Positions 17,350 to 25,961 of a stretch of 64,000 nt of DNA are shown here, piece by piece. The notes under the pieces are model-generated. The model ran no database searches and was not told where the DNA came from. It saw nothing but the letters and a program-made list of their open reading frames with translations. A program made the translations under genes and the position numbers. Within the stretch, counting starts at the first letter, position 1; every line of letters begins with the position of its first letter. This stretch comes from Shewanella schlegeliana (GTDB taxonomy: Bacteria; Pseudomonadota; Gammaproteobacteria; Enterobacterales; Shewanellaceae): the NCBI RefSeq assembly GCF_016765635.1, contig NZ_JAESVD010000004.1, forward strand, positions 186,001 to 250,000. Reading direction: 5' to 3'.

Positions 17350-19323
17350 TTAGATAATCTCTTTATCAGCTAAGTCGAACATCTCCAGATAGTTCATCCC
17401 CGAATGCACGCTTAAGTCGAAATTGAGCACTTTATAACAAACATCATAAAGTGCTTCACCAAACCACTCGCGGTCAAAGGCTTCTAGTGCCTTAATCATC
17501 CCTTGCTGACATAAGTCACCTTTCAGACTATCGGGTGCCATTGCATCGATAAAGCTGGCAACGAGACCATAAAGATCTTTTTCTGCATCACCTTCAACTT
17601 CCCAAAGCGTCGGATCGGCATACTGACAAGCGTAATGACTCGCAGCGATATCAAGCCCAATACCAAAGTTCACCAAAATAGCTTTATTAGGGTTACAGAT
17701 AATATTCTTAGGACAGATAGCACCATGATAGATATCCATCTGATGCATATACTGTAACCCTGTTAGCAGCTGAGTAAACCACATTAAAGGCTGTCCAAGT
17801 TGGATCTCCTCGAGCTCGTCAATCGATACCCCATACTCCCAGGCCCTTGCAATAAATAGCTTCTCACTTTGAGGCAGTTGCCCAAACGCGAGTACCTTTT
17901 CAATATGAGGATGATATACCTTAGCGAGACTGCGATAGGTATTACTTAGCATCGGCCAGTTTGCTTCGACTTTACTATAGATTGACATACCACACTGATA
18001 TTGCCCCTGCATATGGGTGGCACGCCAAAACTGACTGCTCTCGGTGGCGGCAATAAACTGCTCTAGCTTAAAGTGATGATCGACTATCGCACCTGCGGTA
18101 ATTTCAACTTTTTCAGGCACCGTATCACAAACACCGTGATCGATTAGCGCAGACAAGTCACTGCGCAGCGCATCAAGATCTGTTGTACTGCCAACGACCG
18201 CCTCACGATACCATTGATAAATTCTAGGCTGCTGTGTCTGCTCGGCGATCGCCAGAAAACCTTCGGCGTAAGCCTTGATATCTTCACTAGTGCTGACACT
18301 GTCTTTAATATCGATAAACTCGACATCTCCCATATCAGAAACAAAGATACAGTTACTTGTCCAGCCTCCTACTGTAAAACCACGGCGATGGATCTGCTGT
18401 AGCCCGGTAACACTTCGGCGCAATATCTCAAGTAGCTGGTAAGTCGTCTTCTGCTCTGACTCGAGCACATTAAGCGGTACACCACGCGGCATACGGATAG
18501 GAAGTACTAACTGCTCACCATCTTGAATAAGCGGTGCACAATAGGGGACACCACAGCAACCAGACAGAGACTGCAGTCGCAAGAACTCACGTCGAAGCTG
18601 AGCCTCGTGAGCCTCGGACTGCTCACTGTCATTAAACTGTGTAGGGATCAGCACTTTCAACAACCAAGGTGCGGTCCACTCGCCAGGATTATACTCAGCC
18701 TGCCAAACCTCGAGACCACTCTGGATAAACAGACACTTGAGCTTAGTAAAATCCTGGATCTTATTATTACGCTGTTCAACGATAGCCACCTGGCCTATGG
18801 TTTCAAGCACTAACTCTTTTTGGGTCTCGGTGACTTGATGCTTTTTCGGTGCAGTAAGTCCCCACTCCGTCGTTAGCGCAGCGACAATCTGCTTTGGGGT
18901 ATAGATGCTGAGCGAGCCCTGTTGTTTTTCAAGCTCAATCTCCTCGCCCTTGCGTCCAGTAACGAATACCATTCCTTGGCACCAAGGCGCATAAACACCC
19001 ACTGGAATTTTATGCTTGACGTTACCCGCCAAAACGCGTGCAACGTAGTTAGCCTTAGCGAGACTATTATCAACTTCACGACCATCCAGAGACCACGCAT
19101 GCAAACCTGCATCTAATCGTCCGATATAGCCCTTTACATCGACAACGTATACTCCCCACTCACCAATAACTAGCGCATCGACCTCCATGGCTTGACCGGA
19201 TTTTGTTGGGATCTCAACATTGGTCAGTAGGATATAATCTTCTGGTAGTTCATCGGCTAACAGGGAAAATGCCCAACGCTCAGCATCGTTAACCGGTGTG
19301 CCAAAACTTATCATTCTTGCCAT
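17350..19323 (-). CDS. NERD-domain protein fused to two degenerate kinase-like domains
   Basis: The 657-residue protein starts with a NERD (nuclease-related) domain, residues about 20-130, with EVDALVIGEWGVYVVDVKGY giving a D-D-K active-site pattern. Two protein-kinase-like domains follow. In the first, the catalytic-loop HRD is replaced (HRRGFTVGGW...NCIF) although FIDI is kept. In the second, HRD becomes HGA (YHGAICPKNI) and DFG becomes NFG. Both look like pseudokinases. The ATG at 19323 has a strong AAGGAG; a frame upstream adds seven residues. A separate promoter is likely because a terminator precedes it. A role in DNA processing, stress or defence is possible; I cannot assign one. Confidence 0.8.
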   Translation of the reverse strand: MARMISFGTPVNDAERWAFSLLADELPEDYILLTNVEIPTKSGQAMEVDALVIGEWGVYVVDVKGYIGRLDAGLHAWSLDGREVDNSLAKANYVARVLAGNVKHKIPVGVYAPWCQGMVFVTGRKGEEIELEKQQGSLSIYTPKQIVAALTTEWGLTAPKKHQVTETQKELVLETIGQVAIVEQRNNKIQDFTKLKCLFIQSGLEVWQAEYNPGEWTAPWLLKVLIPTQFNDSEQSEAHEAQLRREFLRLQSLSGCCGVPYCAPLIQDGEQLVLPIRMPRGVPLNVLESEQKTTYQLLEILRRSVTGLQQIHRRGFTVGGWTSNCIFVSDMGDVEFIDIKDSVSTSEDIKAYAEGFLAIAEQTQQPRIYQWYREAVVGSTTDLDALRSDLSALIDHGVCDTVPEKVEITAGAIVDHHFKLEQFIAATESSQFWRATHMQGQYQCGMSIYSKVEANWPMLSNTYRSLAKVYHPHIEKVLAFGQLPQSEKLFIARAWEYGVSIDELEEIQLGQPLMWFTQLLTGLQYMHQMDIYHGAICPKNIICNPNKAILVNFGIGLDIAASHYACQYADPTLWEVEGDAEKDLYGLVASFIDAMAPDSLKGDLCQQGMIKALEAFDREWFGEALYDVCYKVLNFDLSVHSGMNYLEMFDLADKEII

Positions 19324-19390
19324 TCTTTTCTCCTTCGGTGGCAATTTTTTCCTATTGGACTGTTGATATTCTTAACTTTCGCACACAAAA

Positions 19391-19417
19391 AAGCCACTAA
19401 TATAAGTGGCTTATTTT
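19391..19417 (-). terminator. Terminator after the RraB-like gene
   Basis: The stem AGCCACT/AGTGGCT (19392-19398, 19405-19411) is followed by six T on the minus strand. Confidence 0.75.
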
Positions 19418-19439
19418 AAAAATGATTTTAAGTGTTGAT

Positions 19440-19826
19440 TTAGTGCTTACAACCATCGCCGCACTCATGTGCGTCATCGGCAAAATCATCATCGCCTTCT
19501 TGATGTTGCATCACTCCCCAACCGTCGGTGACACCACCAAACTCTTGGGCAAATTCATGTAAACTTAACTCTTGCTCTACGACTGCATCATACTCAGGAA
19601 CCATATTTAAGCAAACGATCAATTCCCACTTACCTGAGTCATCGTTAAGTAGTAGCTCAACTTCGCCTTCAAGATCAGACTTACCAATCTCTTCAAGTGC
19701 AGACTCTGCATCGCGTTGATCATCAAAAACTAAAAAGAAGTCGACATCGAGTGCTACCGATAGATCGATACCAGCATCGGCCATAGCTTCAAGCATTTTG
19801 CCATTGTCATCATCTGGAAACTGCAT
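19440..19826 (-). CDS. RraB-like (RNase E inhibitor family) protein
   Basis: The 128-residue acidic protein fits the RraB fold family (PF06877), including DVDFFLVFDDQRDAESALEEI and the C-terminal DGWGV followed by an acidic tail. The last residues, HECGDGCKH, form a His/Cys cluster that could bind metal and is not in E. coli RraB. RraB proper binds RNase E and modulates mRNA decay; whether this paralogue does so is unknown. It follows the S4-domain gene by 19 bp, an RNA-related neighbour in the same direction. Confidence 0.7.
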   Translation of the reverse strand: MQFPDDDNGKMLEAMADAGIDLSVALDVDFFLVFDDQRDAESALEEIGKSDLEGEVELLLNDDSGKWELIVCLNMVPEYDAVVEQELSLHEFAQEFGGVTDGWGVMQHQEGDDDFADDAHECGDGCKH

Positions 19827-19845
19827 GTTAATCCTCTCTTCTTTC

Positions 19846-20079
19846 TTATGCGCTAGCGATAATTTTCACGCTTTCACCATTAAAGCTGACGACTTCACCG
19901 GCAACCACTTTCTTGCGTTTGCGGGTTTCAACTTCGCCATTCACTGTCACTTGCCCTTCAGAAATAACATGCTTGGCTTCGCCACCAGCACTCAACATTC
20001 CTTGAACTTTCAAGACCTTGTATAACTCGATGTATTCTTCACCTGACTTTAATGTCAACGTTGGAGCATCTGAACTCAC
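19846..20079 (-). CDS. S4-domain RNA-binding protein (YbcJ-like)
   Basis: The 77-residue protein is essentially one S4 domain: EYIELYKVLKVQGMLSAGG, then EGQVTVNGEVETRKRKKV, which matches the YbcJ/YaaA-type small S4 proteins. Such proteins bind structured RNA, probably on ribosomes. It lies 19 bp upstream of the RraB-like gene in the same direction. Confidence 0.85.
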   Translation of the reverse strand: MSSDAPTLTLKSGEEYIELYKVLKVQGMLSAGGEAKHVISEGQVTVNGEVETRKRKKVVAGEVVSFNGESVKIIASA

Positions 20080-20158
20080 GGGATTTCACCTTAAATAATC
20101 AAAACTGGCGCTATTATAGCACCCAAACCTTCACAGAAGTGTGCGCTTTATTCTGTGA

Positions 20159-20692
20159 CTAGCCTCTTTCTGCGGCTAATAATCCAAATATACAATCGTC
20201 AAACCATTGTTCACCGATTTTACAATTCTCACGTAACAGGCCTTCACGCTTGAAACCACACTTTTCCAGTACTTTGGTTGAAGCAATATTTTGCTCAATG
20301 CAGTAGGCGATAAATTTATGTGGCTTATAAGATAAACAAGCCCAATCGATGATGGCTTGCAAGCTTTCACTGGCATAACCTCGCCCATGAGCGCTTGGGT
20401 GGAGCATATAGCCAACTTGCATTTGCCCCATTTCGGCATCGCTATTTTGTAAGCCAATAAAACCGATAAAATCTTGTGTATGGGCATCCTCAATAATTGT
20501 GAGTAACCACTCGCCTTCACAAAACTGTCGATTTTCTAAAACACGCTCGAACTTCTCTCGTATTACTGATTCTGACTGAGGCTTACGTACAAACTCATTT
20601 AGTTGTTCACTTGAATGAGTATATAGAAAGTTGCCCCAGTCTCCTGGAGTAACTGTTCTTAGTCTGAGTCTATCGGTATACAGTTCGAGCAT
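20159..20692 (-). CDS. GNAT acetyltransferase (RimJ/RimL type)
   Basis: The 177-residue protein has the GNAT_3 layout: N-terminal TDRLRLRTVTPGDW, the acetyl-CoA motif QVGYMLHPSAHGRGYASESLQ (shown in part: GYMLHPSAHGRGYA) and the C-terminal NIASTKVLEKCGFKREG. These are typical of RimJ/RimL-like N-acetyltransferases that act on ribosomal proteins or small amines. The substrate is not known. It begins 31 bp after ppiC ends. Confidence 0.85.
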   Translation of the reverse strand: MLELYTDRLRLRTVTPGDWGNFLYTHSSEQLNEFVRKPQSESVIREKFERVLENRQFCEGEWLLTIIEDAHTQDFIGFIGLQNSDAEMGQMQVGYMLHPSAHGRGYASESLQAIIDWACLSYKPHKFIAYCIEQNIASTKVLEKCGFKREGLLRENCKIGEQWFDDCIFGLLAAERG

Positions 20693-20723
20693 GTTAATTC
20701 CTCTAAAACAAACTAAGCAAGAT

Positions 20724-21002
20724 TTAGCCTCTGCTTGTTACTTCTAGAAGGTGGTAACCAAACTGAGTCTTAACTGGACCTTGAACTTCGTTCAACGGTG
20801 CGCTAAATACCACTTCATCAAACTCTCTTACCATCATACCTGGGCCAAATGAACCTAAGTCGCCGCCTTGAGCCGAAGATGGGCAAGATGAGTTAGCTTT
20901 AGCTACATCACCAAAATCAGCACCATCAAGGATCTGCTGCTTAAGTTCTAGACACTTCTCTTCGGTATCTACTAGTAGGTGTCTTGCAGTTGCTTGTACC
21001 AT
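20724..21002 (-). CDS. ppiC: Parvulin-type peptidyl-prolyl isomerase PpiC
   Basis: The 92-residue protein is a single parvulin domain: ATARHLLVDTEEKCLEL, SSCPSSAQGGDLGSFGPG, MVREFDEVVF and the closing TQFGYHLLEV. It has no signal peptide, matching E. coli PpiC (93 residues). It catalyses cis-trans isomerisation of prolyl bonds in the cytoplasm. ATG 21002 has TTTTGGAG upstream and is preferred over the frame start four codons earlier. Confidence 0.95.
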   Translation of the reverse strand: MVQATARHLLVDTEEKCLELKQQILDGADFGDVAKANSSCPSSAQGGDLGSFGPGMMVREFDEVVFSAPLNEVQGPVKTQFGYHLLEVTSRG

Positions 21003-21044
21003 GGTTTTCTCCAAAAATTAAATGTACTGCCTTTTAGGCAAAAT

Positions 21045-21097
21045 AAAACCCAGCCAGTATATACCATTCTTTATGGTCTATCCCAGCTGGGTTATTT
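21045..21097 (-). terminator. Terminator after the DUF885 gene
   Basis: AACCCAGC pairs with GCTGGGTT, with an inner ACCAT/ATGGT pairing. A TTTTATTTT tract follows on the minus strand. Confidence 0.7.
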
Positions 21098-21110
21098 CAG
21101 ATTAAGTAAG

Positions 21111-22943
21111 TTACTTCTGTGAAGCAATCCAATCGTTCACTTTTAGCTCCATCACTTCCATTGGCAGCGAACCTGAGGTTAGCACCTGATCGTGATATGC
21201 CTTTAAGTCAAACTTATCGCCTAGCTCTTTTTCAGCATGTGCACGCAGTGACAAAATCTTTAACTGGCCAACTTTATAGCTCAATGCTTGGCCTGGGATC
21301 GCCATATAACGCTCAACTTCAGCGATGATATCGGACTCCGCCATCGGCGAGTTATCTTTCATATACTGAATCGCCTGCTCACGTGTCCAGCCTTTAGCGT
21401 GAAGACCTGTATCGACGACCAAGCGCATGGCACGTAGCATCTCATCTGATAGCTTACCGAAGTACTGATATGGGTCTTCAAATAAACCCATTTCAATCCC
21501 TAGGTACTCAGCATATAACGCCCAGCCCTCTTCAAAAGCCGTGTAACCGCCAAAGCGCTGAAACTCAGGTACTCCGGTGAGTTCCTGTTTAATTGCGATC
21601 TGAAAATGATGCCCTGGTGCAGCTTCATGCAGTGACAGGGTCGTCATGCCCCACTTTGGCTGTGCCTTTAAGTTATAAGTGTTGATATAAAAGACCCCCG
21701 GACGAGAACCGTCGACTGCTGGAGCATCATAAGATGCGCCAGCTGCAGATTGCTCCCTAAAGCTTTCTACAGGCTTCACCACGTAATCGGCTTTTGGCAT
21801 CACATTGAAGTACTTTGGCAACTCAAGATTAATCTTGTCTTTAAGTACCATGTAACCATCGATTAACCCTTGACGGTCACTGAAGAAATACTGAGGTTCT
21901 GAGGAAAGTGATGCAAAAAATGCCGTTAAATCTCCGTCGAAGCCAACTTGAACTCGCACTTTATCCATTTCAGATAAGATCCGCGCCACTTCATCTAGGC
22001 CCACTTTGTGGATCTCATCAACAGGCATAGTCGTTGTGGTATGAGTGTTAGCAAGGTGCTGGTACCACACTTTACCGTTAGGTAACCCCCACCAACCGTC
22101 GGTTGCACGTGACGACTTAATATAGGTATTTTGAAAATAATCACGTAATGAGGTCAGCTCAGGTATTAACTGCTCACCAATTAACTTACTGTATTCTTGA
22201 GTGATAGCTTGTTTATCTTCATCAGAGAACGACTCAGGCATCAAGGTGATAGGTGTATAGAACAAGCTATCACTGACGTTATCAACAAGCTGAGCACTCA
22301 GCTGAGGAATAATACGCTCAACAAGCACACGCGGCAGCACAACCTTACTGTCGATACCTTCGTTCATGCGCACCTGCGCAGCCTTCATCCACTCAATAAA
22401 GCCCTGTAGACGGTTTTGCCAGTTTTTGTAATCTTCAACTGTTTTAAAAGGCTGAGCGCTCTCACCACTACCAAGCTGAACCATACTGATCACTGTGCTA
22501 TAAAATTGATTCATAGGCATGAAGTGATTAGGGAAGGTTTCGTCGGCCAATGCAACGTTACGATCATAGGTGAACATGTCGTAGCTTAGCTTTAGCTCAC
22601 TGGATAACTGTTCACGATCTATTTTTTTTACTTCTTTTAAATAACGCGTATTCAACTCATGTCGCTGTGTTAAATATTCATTAGATAGGCCATCGCCAAA
22701 TTGATCGTTATAATCATTCACACCAACAAACGTTGCGTAGATTGGCTCTAACTTCAATATATCTTTAAAGTAATTATCCACTAACTGCAAATAAGCTTGC
22801 TGTGCAGTCTGACTCTCAACGACTTGCTCTGTTGCTTGTTGCTCTGTTTTCGCCGATTGTTGGATTTGCTTACTCTCAGTTTCACCACAAGCAGTTAACC
22901 CTAAGATTGCGCCAATAGACAACGCCAGTACCGCCTTCCTCAT
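21111..22943 (-). CDS. DUF885 family lipoprotein, probable zinc peptidase
   Basis: The 610-residue protein has a lipoprotein signal with lipobox LTAC at residues 16-19. The DUF885 body includes SLHEAAPGHHFQ, an HExxxGHH-type zinc site, and EEGWALYAEYLG with the downstream Glu, an arrangement close to M32/M3-type metallopeptidases. It is probably anchored in the outer membrane facing the periplasm and may act on peptides. Substrates of the family are poorly defined. It is separated from ppiC by a terminator. Confidence 0.85.
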   Translation of the reverse strand: MRKAVLALSIGAILGLTACGETESKQIQQSAKTEQQATEQVVESQTAQQAYLQLVDNYFKDILKLEPIYATFVGVNDYNDQFGDGLSNEYLTQRHELNTRYLKEVKKIDREQLSSELKLSYDMFTYDRNVALADETFPNHFMPMNQFYSTVISMVQLGSGESAQPFKTVEDYKNWQNRLQGFIEWMKAAQVRMNEGIDSKVVLPRVLVERIIPQLSAQLVDNVSDSLFYTPITLMPESFSDEDKQAITQEYSKLIGEQLIPELTSLRDYFQNTYIKSSRATDGWWGLPNGKVWYQHLANTHTTTTMPVDEIHKVGLDEVARILSEMDKVRVQVGFDGDLTAFFASLSSEPQYFFSDRQGLIDGYMVLKDKINLELPKYFNVMPKADYVVKPVESFREQSAAGASYDAPAVDGSRPGVFYINTYNLKAQPKWGMTTLSLHEAAPGHHFQIAIKQELTGVPEFQRFGGYTAFEEGWALYAEYLGIEMGLFEDPYQYFGKLSDEMLRAMRLVVDTGLHAKGWTREQAIQYMKDNSPMAESDIIAEVERYMAIPGQALSYKVGQLKILSLRAHAEKELGDKFDLKAYHDQVLTSGSLPMEVMELKVNDWIASQK

Positions 22944-23006
22944 TTTATTATTCCTTTTATTTATTGTTAGTGCTCTATCTTTTCTATACTTAAAACTAGA
23001 GACAAA

Positions 23007-23058
23007 TACCCAAACAACTTCAAGATGCAGGATTCAGCATCTTGAGGTAGCTTGGGTA
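23007..23058. repeat. 52-bp imperfect palindromic intergenic repeat
   Basis: Two 22-bp arms run from TACCCAA to TTGGGTA around an 8-bp loop, with the core CTTCAAGATGC/GCATCTTGAGG. I recall the same TACCCAAGCTACCTCAAGATGC-like motif as a common dispersed element in Shewanella and Vibrio genomes. It lies just ahead of the GGDEF-like gene. Confidence 0.65.
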
Positions 23059-23073
23059 TATAAGGAGCCTTTA

Positions 23074-23580
23074 ATGATTTATTCATTCAGTAACTCTGGC
23101 TTTAGGGATCCAGAAACAGGGGTATATAACCAAACCTATTTTATGGAAGTATTTAATCGCGAATGGCATCGGCATATCCGTGACCATCAGAGTCTGGCCT
23201 TATTGTATCTATGCCCACACATTCATGAAACTATTTCTCAACCACAATTGTTAGAATTATTCATGAAGCAAGTACAACAAGCGTTACTTCGCTCAACGGA
23301 TCTACTTGCAAGGCTCGATAACAAGGCTTTTGCACTCGGTATTTTTGAAGTAGATGACACTGGTGCTCATGTCGTTATCGATAGATTAGAGCAGACTATC
23401 GGAGATTTTAACCACAACCTTCAAAAGCAGCATCACGGCGAAATAGAGTATGAACTCGGTGGTTGTGTTTGTCGGCCAAGCAGAGACCTATATCTAGATA
23501 CACTGTTTGAAACAGTAGAGCGACATACCGAGCAAATGCGCTTACCTAAAGCCACTGGGCACAGGCTTATTCATCTTTAA
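23074..23580 (+). CDS. Stand-alone degenerate GGDEF-domain protein
   Basis: The 168-residue protein is a single GGDEF-type domain: it starts FRDPETGVYNQTYF (the usual D.LTGL.NR.Y.. entry), and RLDNKAFALGIF occupies the place of R-x-GGDEF. The signature is lost, so diguanylate cyclase activity is unlikely. No sensor, transmembrane or EAL domain is attached. AAGGAG precedes the ATG. It may bind c-di-GMP or a partner cyclase, or be an evolutionary relic; the clean length argues for retention. Confidence 0.7.
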   Translation: MIYSFSNSGFRDPETGVYNQTYFMEVFNREWHRHIRDHQSLALLYLCPHIHETISQPQLLELFMKQVQQALLRSTDLLARLDNKAFALGIFEVDDTGAHVVIDRLEQTIGDFNHNLQKQHHGEIEYELGGCVCRPSRDLYLDTLFETVERHTEQMRLPKATGHRLIHL

Positions 23581-23630
23581 TAACCAAACCACTTCGTAAT
23601 GGCGACAGTTATATGCAAAGTCACAGCGAC

Positions 23631-23658
23631 AAAAAAGCCCCTTAAAAGGGGCTTTTTT
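23631..23658. terminator. Bidirectional terminator
   Basis: The stem AAGCCCC/GGGGCTT has A and T tracts on both sides. It lies between the convergent GGDEF-like and TPR genes. Confidence 0.85.
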
Positions 23659-23671
23659 CTGGCTCATTAAA

Positions 23672-24919
23672 TTAAAGGGTTACGTTATGAACGCGTGCCT
23701 TTTCTTTGATGTAAGCAAGATAGCTCTTAGCTGAACGTGCTGTCTTTTTATCATTAGCCGCAAGCTTGGCATACTTATATGCTGACTTGTACTGCTTTTG
23801 ATTTAGATAAGCAAGAGCGAGTTCAAACTGCGCTTCACCCGGACTCTTAACACCTGCATCTAACGCTTTCTTCAGTGCTGTAATCGCAGCTTTATGCTGA
23901 CCATCTAGCGACAAAATACGGCCTTGTCTTAGGTATAGTTTGCCAGAGTTATTGATTGCCGCAGCTTTACCATACGTTTTAGCAGCACTTTTCAGCTCCT
24001 TAGCGTTATGATAAAAACCAGCAAGCGTCGTTAAACTCTTTTCATCTTCCTTAATTAGCCCTGACTTCATATGCTTAGTATAGATTTGCGCCGCACGGTA
24101 TGGCGAACCGTTCTGTGCGAGTAGCTGGGTCAAACGAGTAATGTTACCCGCTGTCTCCAAAAATCCATTCATGTAAGCTAAGTCATATGTCGCTAGTGAC
24201 TTTGTATAATCCTCTGTCATCAGATAGAACTGAGCTAGCTGAACCCAAAGGCGCTTGTCGTCTGGGAATATTGGCACCATAACTTCGAGCACTTCAACAG
24301 CTTGCTTGTACTTCTTCTGGTTGAAGTAAGCTGTTAACTTCATCTGATATAAACCTTTATCAGGTTTTTCAGACAATGTTATGCCTTTATTTGCAACTTC
24401 AAGTACCTTGTCCCACTCTTTCTGCTCAGAATACGCAATACCTATACGCTTATAGACTTGCGGATCTTCTTTACAGGTAAACTCCATCCACTGGTAATAC
24501 ATTGGGATAGACTCTTTAAACTTCTTTTCTCCAATCAGGAGATCAGCATAGAGTCGTAGAGTTTGAGCGTGGTCAACGCCGCCTAAGATATCAGCATTAA
24601 CTGCAGACTTAAGGTACTTAACCGCTGTACCCATTTGGCCTTTTTCCGCATAGAAGTTACCTAACATACGGTCAATATAAGCTTTATCGAAATCATTCTT
24701 TGGATTCGCTTCTAGAAGAATTGCAATCGCTTCATCGACATTACCTTCGGTATATGCCTCAAAAGATTTTTGCACTTTCTTAGACGCGCTTTGGCCAACA
24801 GCTTTCGATTTACGCTTTTCAATCGGACACTTTTCAGCGGCAGCGGCTGCAGGAACAACCGCTACGCTTCCACCTAAACAAAGTAATAGAGCGGCAGCAA
24901 TTGAATTGATTTTAGTCAT
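23672..24919 (-). CDS. TPR protein, last gene of the TonB2 operon
   Basis: The 415-residue protein has a signal peptide (ALLLCLGGSVAVVPAAAAA) and at least eight tetratricopeptide-like helical pairs, for example AYIDRMLGNFYAEKGQMG and EAQFELALAYLNQKQYKSA. It is probably periplasmic. Its start is 2 bp from the tonB2 stop, so it belongs to the same operon. Genes for TPR proteins follow tonB2 in several Vibrio and Shewanella clusters, as I recall; the molecular role is unclear but an adaptor for the energy-transducing complex is plausible. Confidence 0.8.
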   Translation of the reverse strand: MTKINSIAAALLLCLGGSVAVVPAAAAAEKCPIEKRKSKAVGQSASKKVQKSFEAYTEGNVDEAIAILLEANPKNDFDKAYIDRMLGNFYAEKGQMGTAVKYLKSAVNADILGGVDHAQTLRLYADLLIGEKKFKESIPMYYQWMEFTCKEDPQVYKRIGIAYSEQKEWDKVLEVANKGITLSEKPDKGLYQMKLTAYFNQKKYKQAVEVLEVMVPIFPDDKRLWVQLAQFYLMTEDYTKSLATYDLAYMNGFLETAGNITRLTQLLAQNGSPYRAAQIYTKHMKSGLIKEDEKSLTTLAGFYHNAKELKSAAKTYGKAAAINNSGKLYLRQGRILSLDGQHKAAITALKKALDAGVKSPGEAQFELALAYLNQKQYKSAYKYAKLAANDKKTARSAKSYLAYIKEKARVHNVTL

Positions 24920-24921
24920 AA

Positions 24922-25542
24922 TTATCTGCCTCCTTTATCTAGTGTGAAGTCAAGTTGGACAGTCATACCCGGTTGTTTAAGGGCTTTACCGTCAACAATC
25001 TTTGGCTTGTACTTCCACTTTTTAAGTGCACGACGTGCTTCTTTATCAAATAGGCGCTTAGGCTCTGCTTTGATGACTTTAACGTCTTCGACACCACCCA
25101 ACTCGTTAATCGTAAAGCTAAGTTGTACCCAACCTTCTTTACCATCACGGGCCGCTTTAATTGGATACTGAGGCTCGATTCGAACGATAGGTGTAGCATC
25201 ACCATCTCGCGTCATCATGTTACCCAGTTTAAATCCAGTGTTTGCACCACCGGCTTCAACTCCACCCATGTTAAATGACATATTGGTATCAATGTCAGAT
25301 GAACTATCTGGTGGCGTAGTATCCGGCTTTGGCGGCTGCTCTGGGGGTGTAGGCGGTTTAGGCTTAACCCTTGGCTTTTTCTGCGCTGATGCGTCATCTC
25401 TGTTCATGGTAATTTCAATGACAGGAGTCTCTGTCGAGGTATCGTGGCGGGTTGGACCGCCACCCACCAAGAAAGCCATGAAGACAAACAAAGCAAAAGT
25501 CACAGCAGCACCAATTATCAGTGATACTATTCCTCTCAGCAT
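24922..25542 (-). CDS. tonB2: TonB2-type energy transducer
   Basis: The 206-residue protein has one N-terminal membrane helix (SLIIGAAVTFALFVFMAFLV), a short proline-rich periplasmic stretch (KPKPPTPPEQPPKPDTTPP) and a TonB C-terminal domain with PQYPIKAARDGKEGWVQLSF and KWKYKPKIVDG. The shortness of the linker is typical of TonB2. It spans the periplasm and energises outer-membrane receptors with ExbB2-ExbD2. ATG 25542 lies 1 bp after the exbD2 stop; a longer frame into exbD2 is rejected. Confidence 0.92.
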   Translation of the reverse strand: MLRGIVSLIIGAAVTFALFVFMAFLVGGGPTRHDTSTETPVIEITMNRDDASAQKKPRVKPKPPTPPEQPPKPDTTPPDSSSDIDTNMSFNMGGVEAGGANTGFKLGNMMTRDGDATPIVRIEPQYPIKAARDGKEGWVQLSFTINELGGVEDVKVIKAEPKRLFDKEARRALKKWKYKPKIVDGKALKQPGMTVQLDFTLDKGGR

Positions 25543-25543
25543 A

Positions 25544-25948
25544 TTATTCGTTCCCCGCCGATACAGATATCTTATCGATACCTGCAGCTTTAACGTTATC
25601 AAGGACCTTAACCACTAAACCGTGTCTAGCTTCTTGGTCTGCTTGAATCAATACTGCAGCCTCTGGTGCTTCTGCAAGCATACGCTCAACGTTTGCAGTT
25701 ACACGTTCGATATCAACTTGACGGTTTTCCATCATGATGATACCTGTCTTGCTCACACCAATAAAGATGTTAGCAGAAGGCTTCTTAGTCGCTTGTGATG
25801 CTTCAGGCTTGTTATAGTCAAGACCTGATGGCTTTACAAACGATGTTGTTACAATAAAGAAGATAAGCATGATGAACACGATGTCGAGCATCGGTGTCAT
25901 ATCAATCTCAGCTTCTTCTTCTACGCTTGAATGCTTTCTACGTGCCAT
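25544..25948 (-). CDS. exbD2: ExbD2 proton-channel subunit
   Basis: The 134-residue protein has a short cytoplasmic start, one membrane helix with the conserved channel Asp in IDMTPMLDIVFIMLIFF, and a periplasmic domain. It works with ExbB2 to couple the proton gradient to TonB2. I prefer the ATG at 25948 (GAGAGA upstream) to the TTG two codons earlier. Confidence 0.93.
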   Translation of the reverse strand: MARRKHSSVEEEAEIDMTPMLDIVFIMLIFFIVTTSFVKPSGLDYNKPEASQATKKPSANIFIGVSKTGIIMMENRQVDIERVTANVERMLAEAPEAAVLIQADQEARHGLVVKVLDNVKAAGIDKISVSAGNE

Positions 25949-25961
25949 GTTCAATCTCTCT

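Noticed and set aside
25217..25618. 133-codon frame antisense to tonB2
   Set aside because: It mirrors the proline-rich TonB linker as Gly/Ser-rich sequence and crosses into exbD2; a typical antisense shadow.
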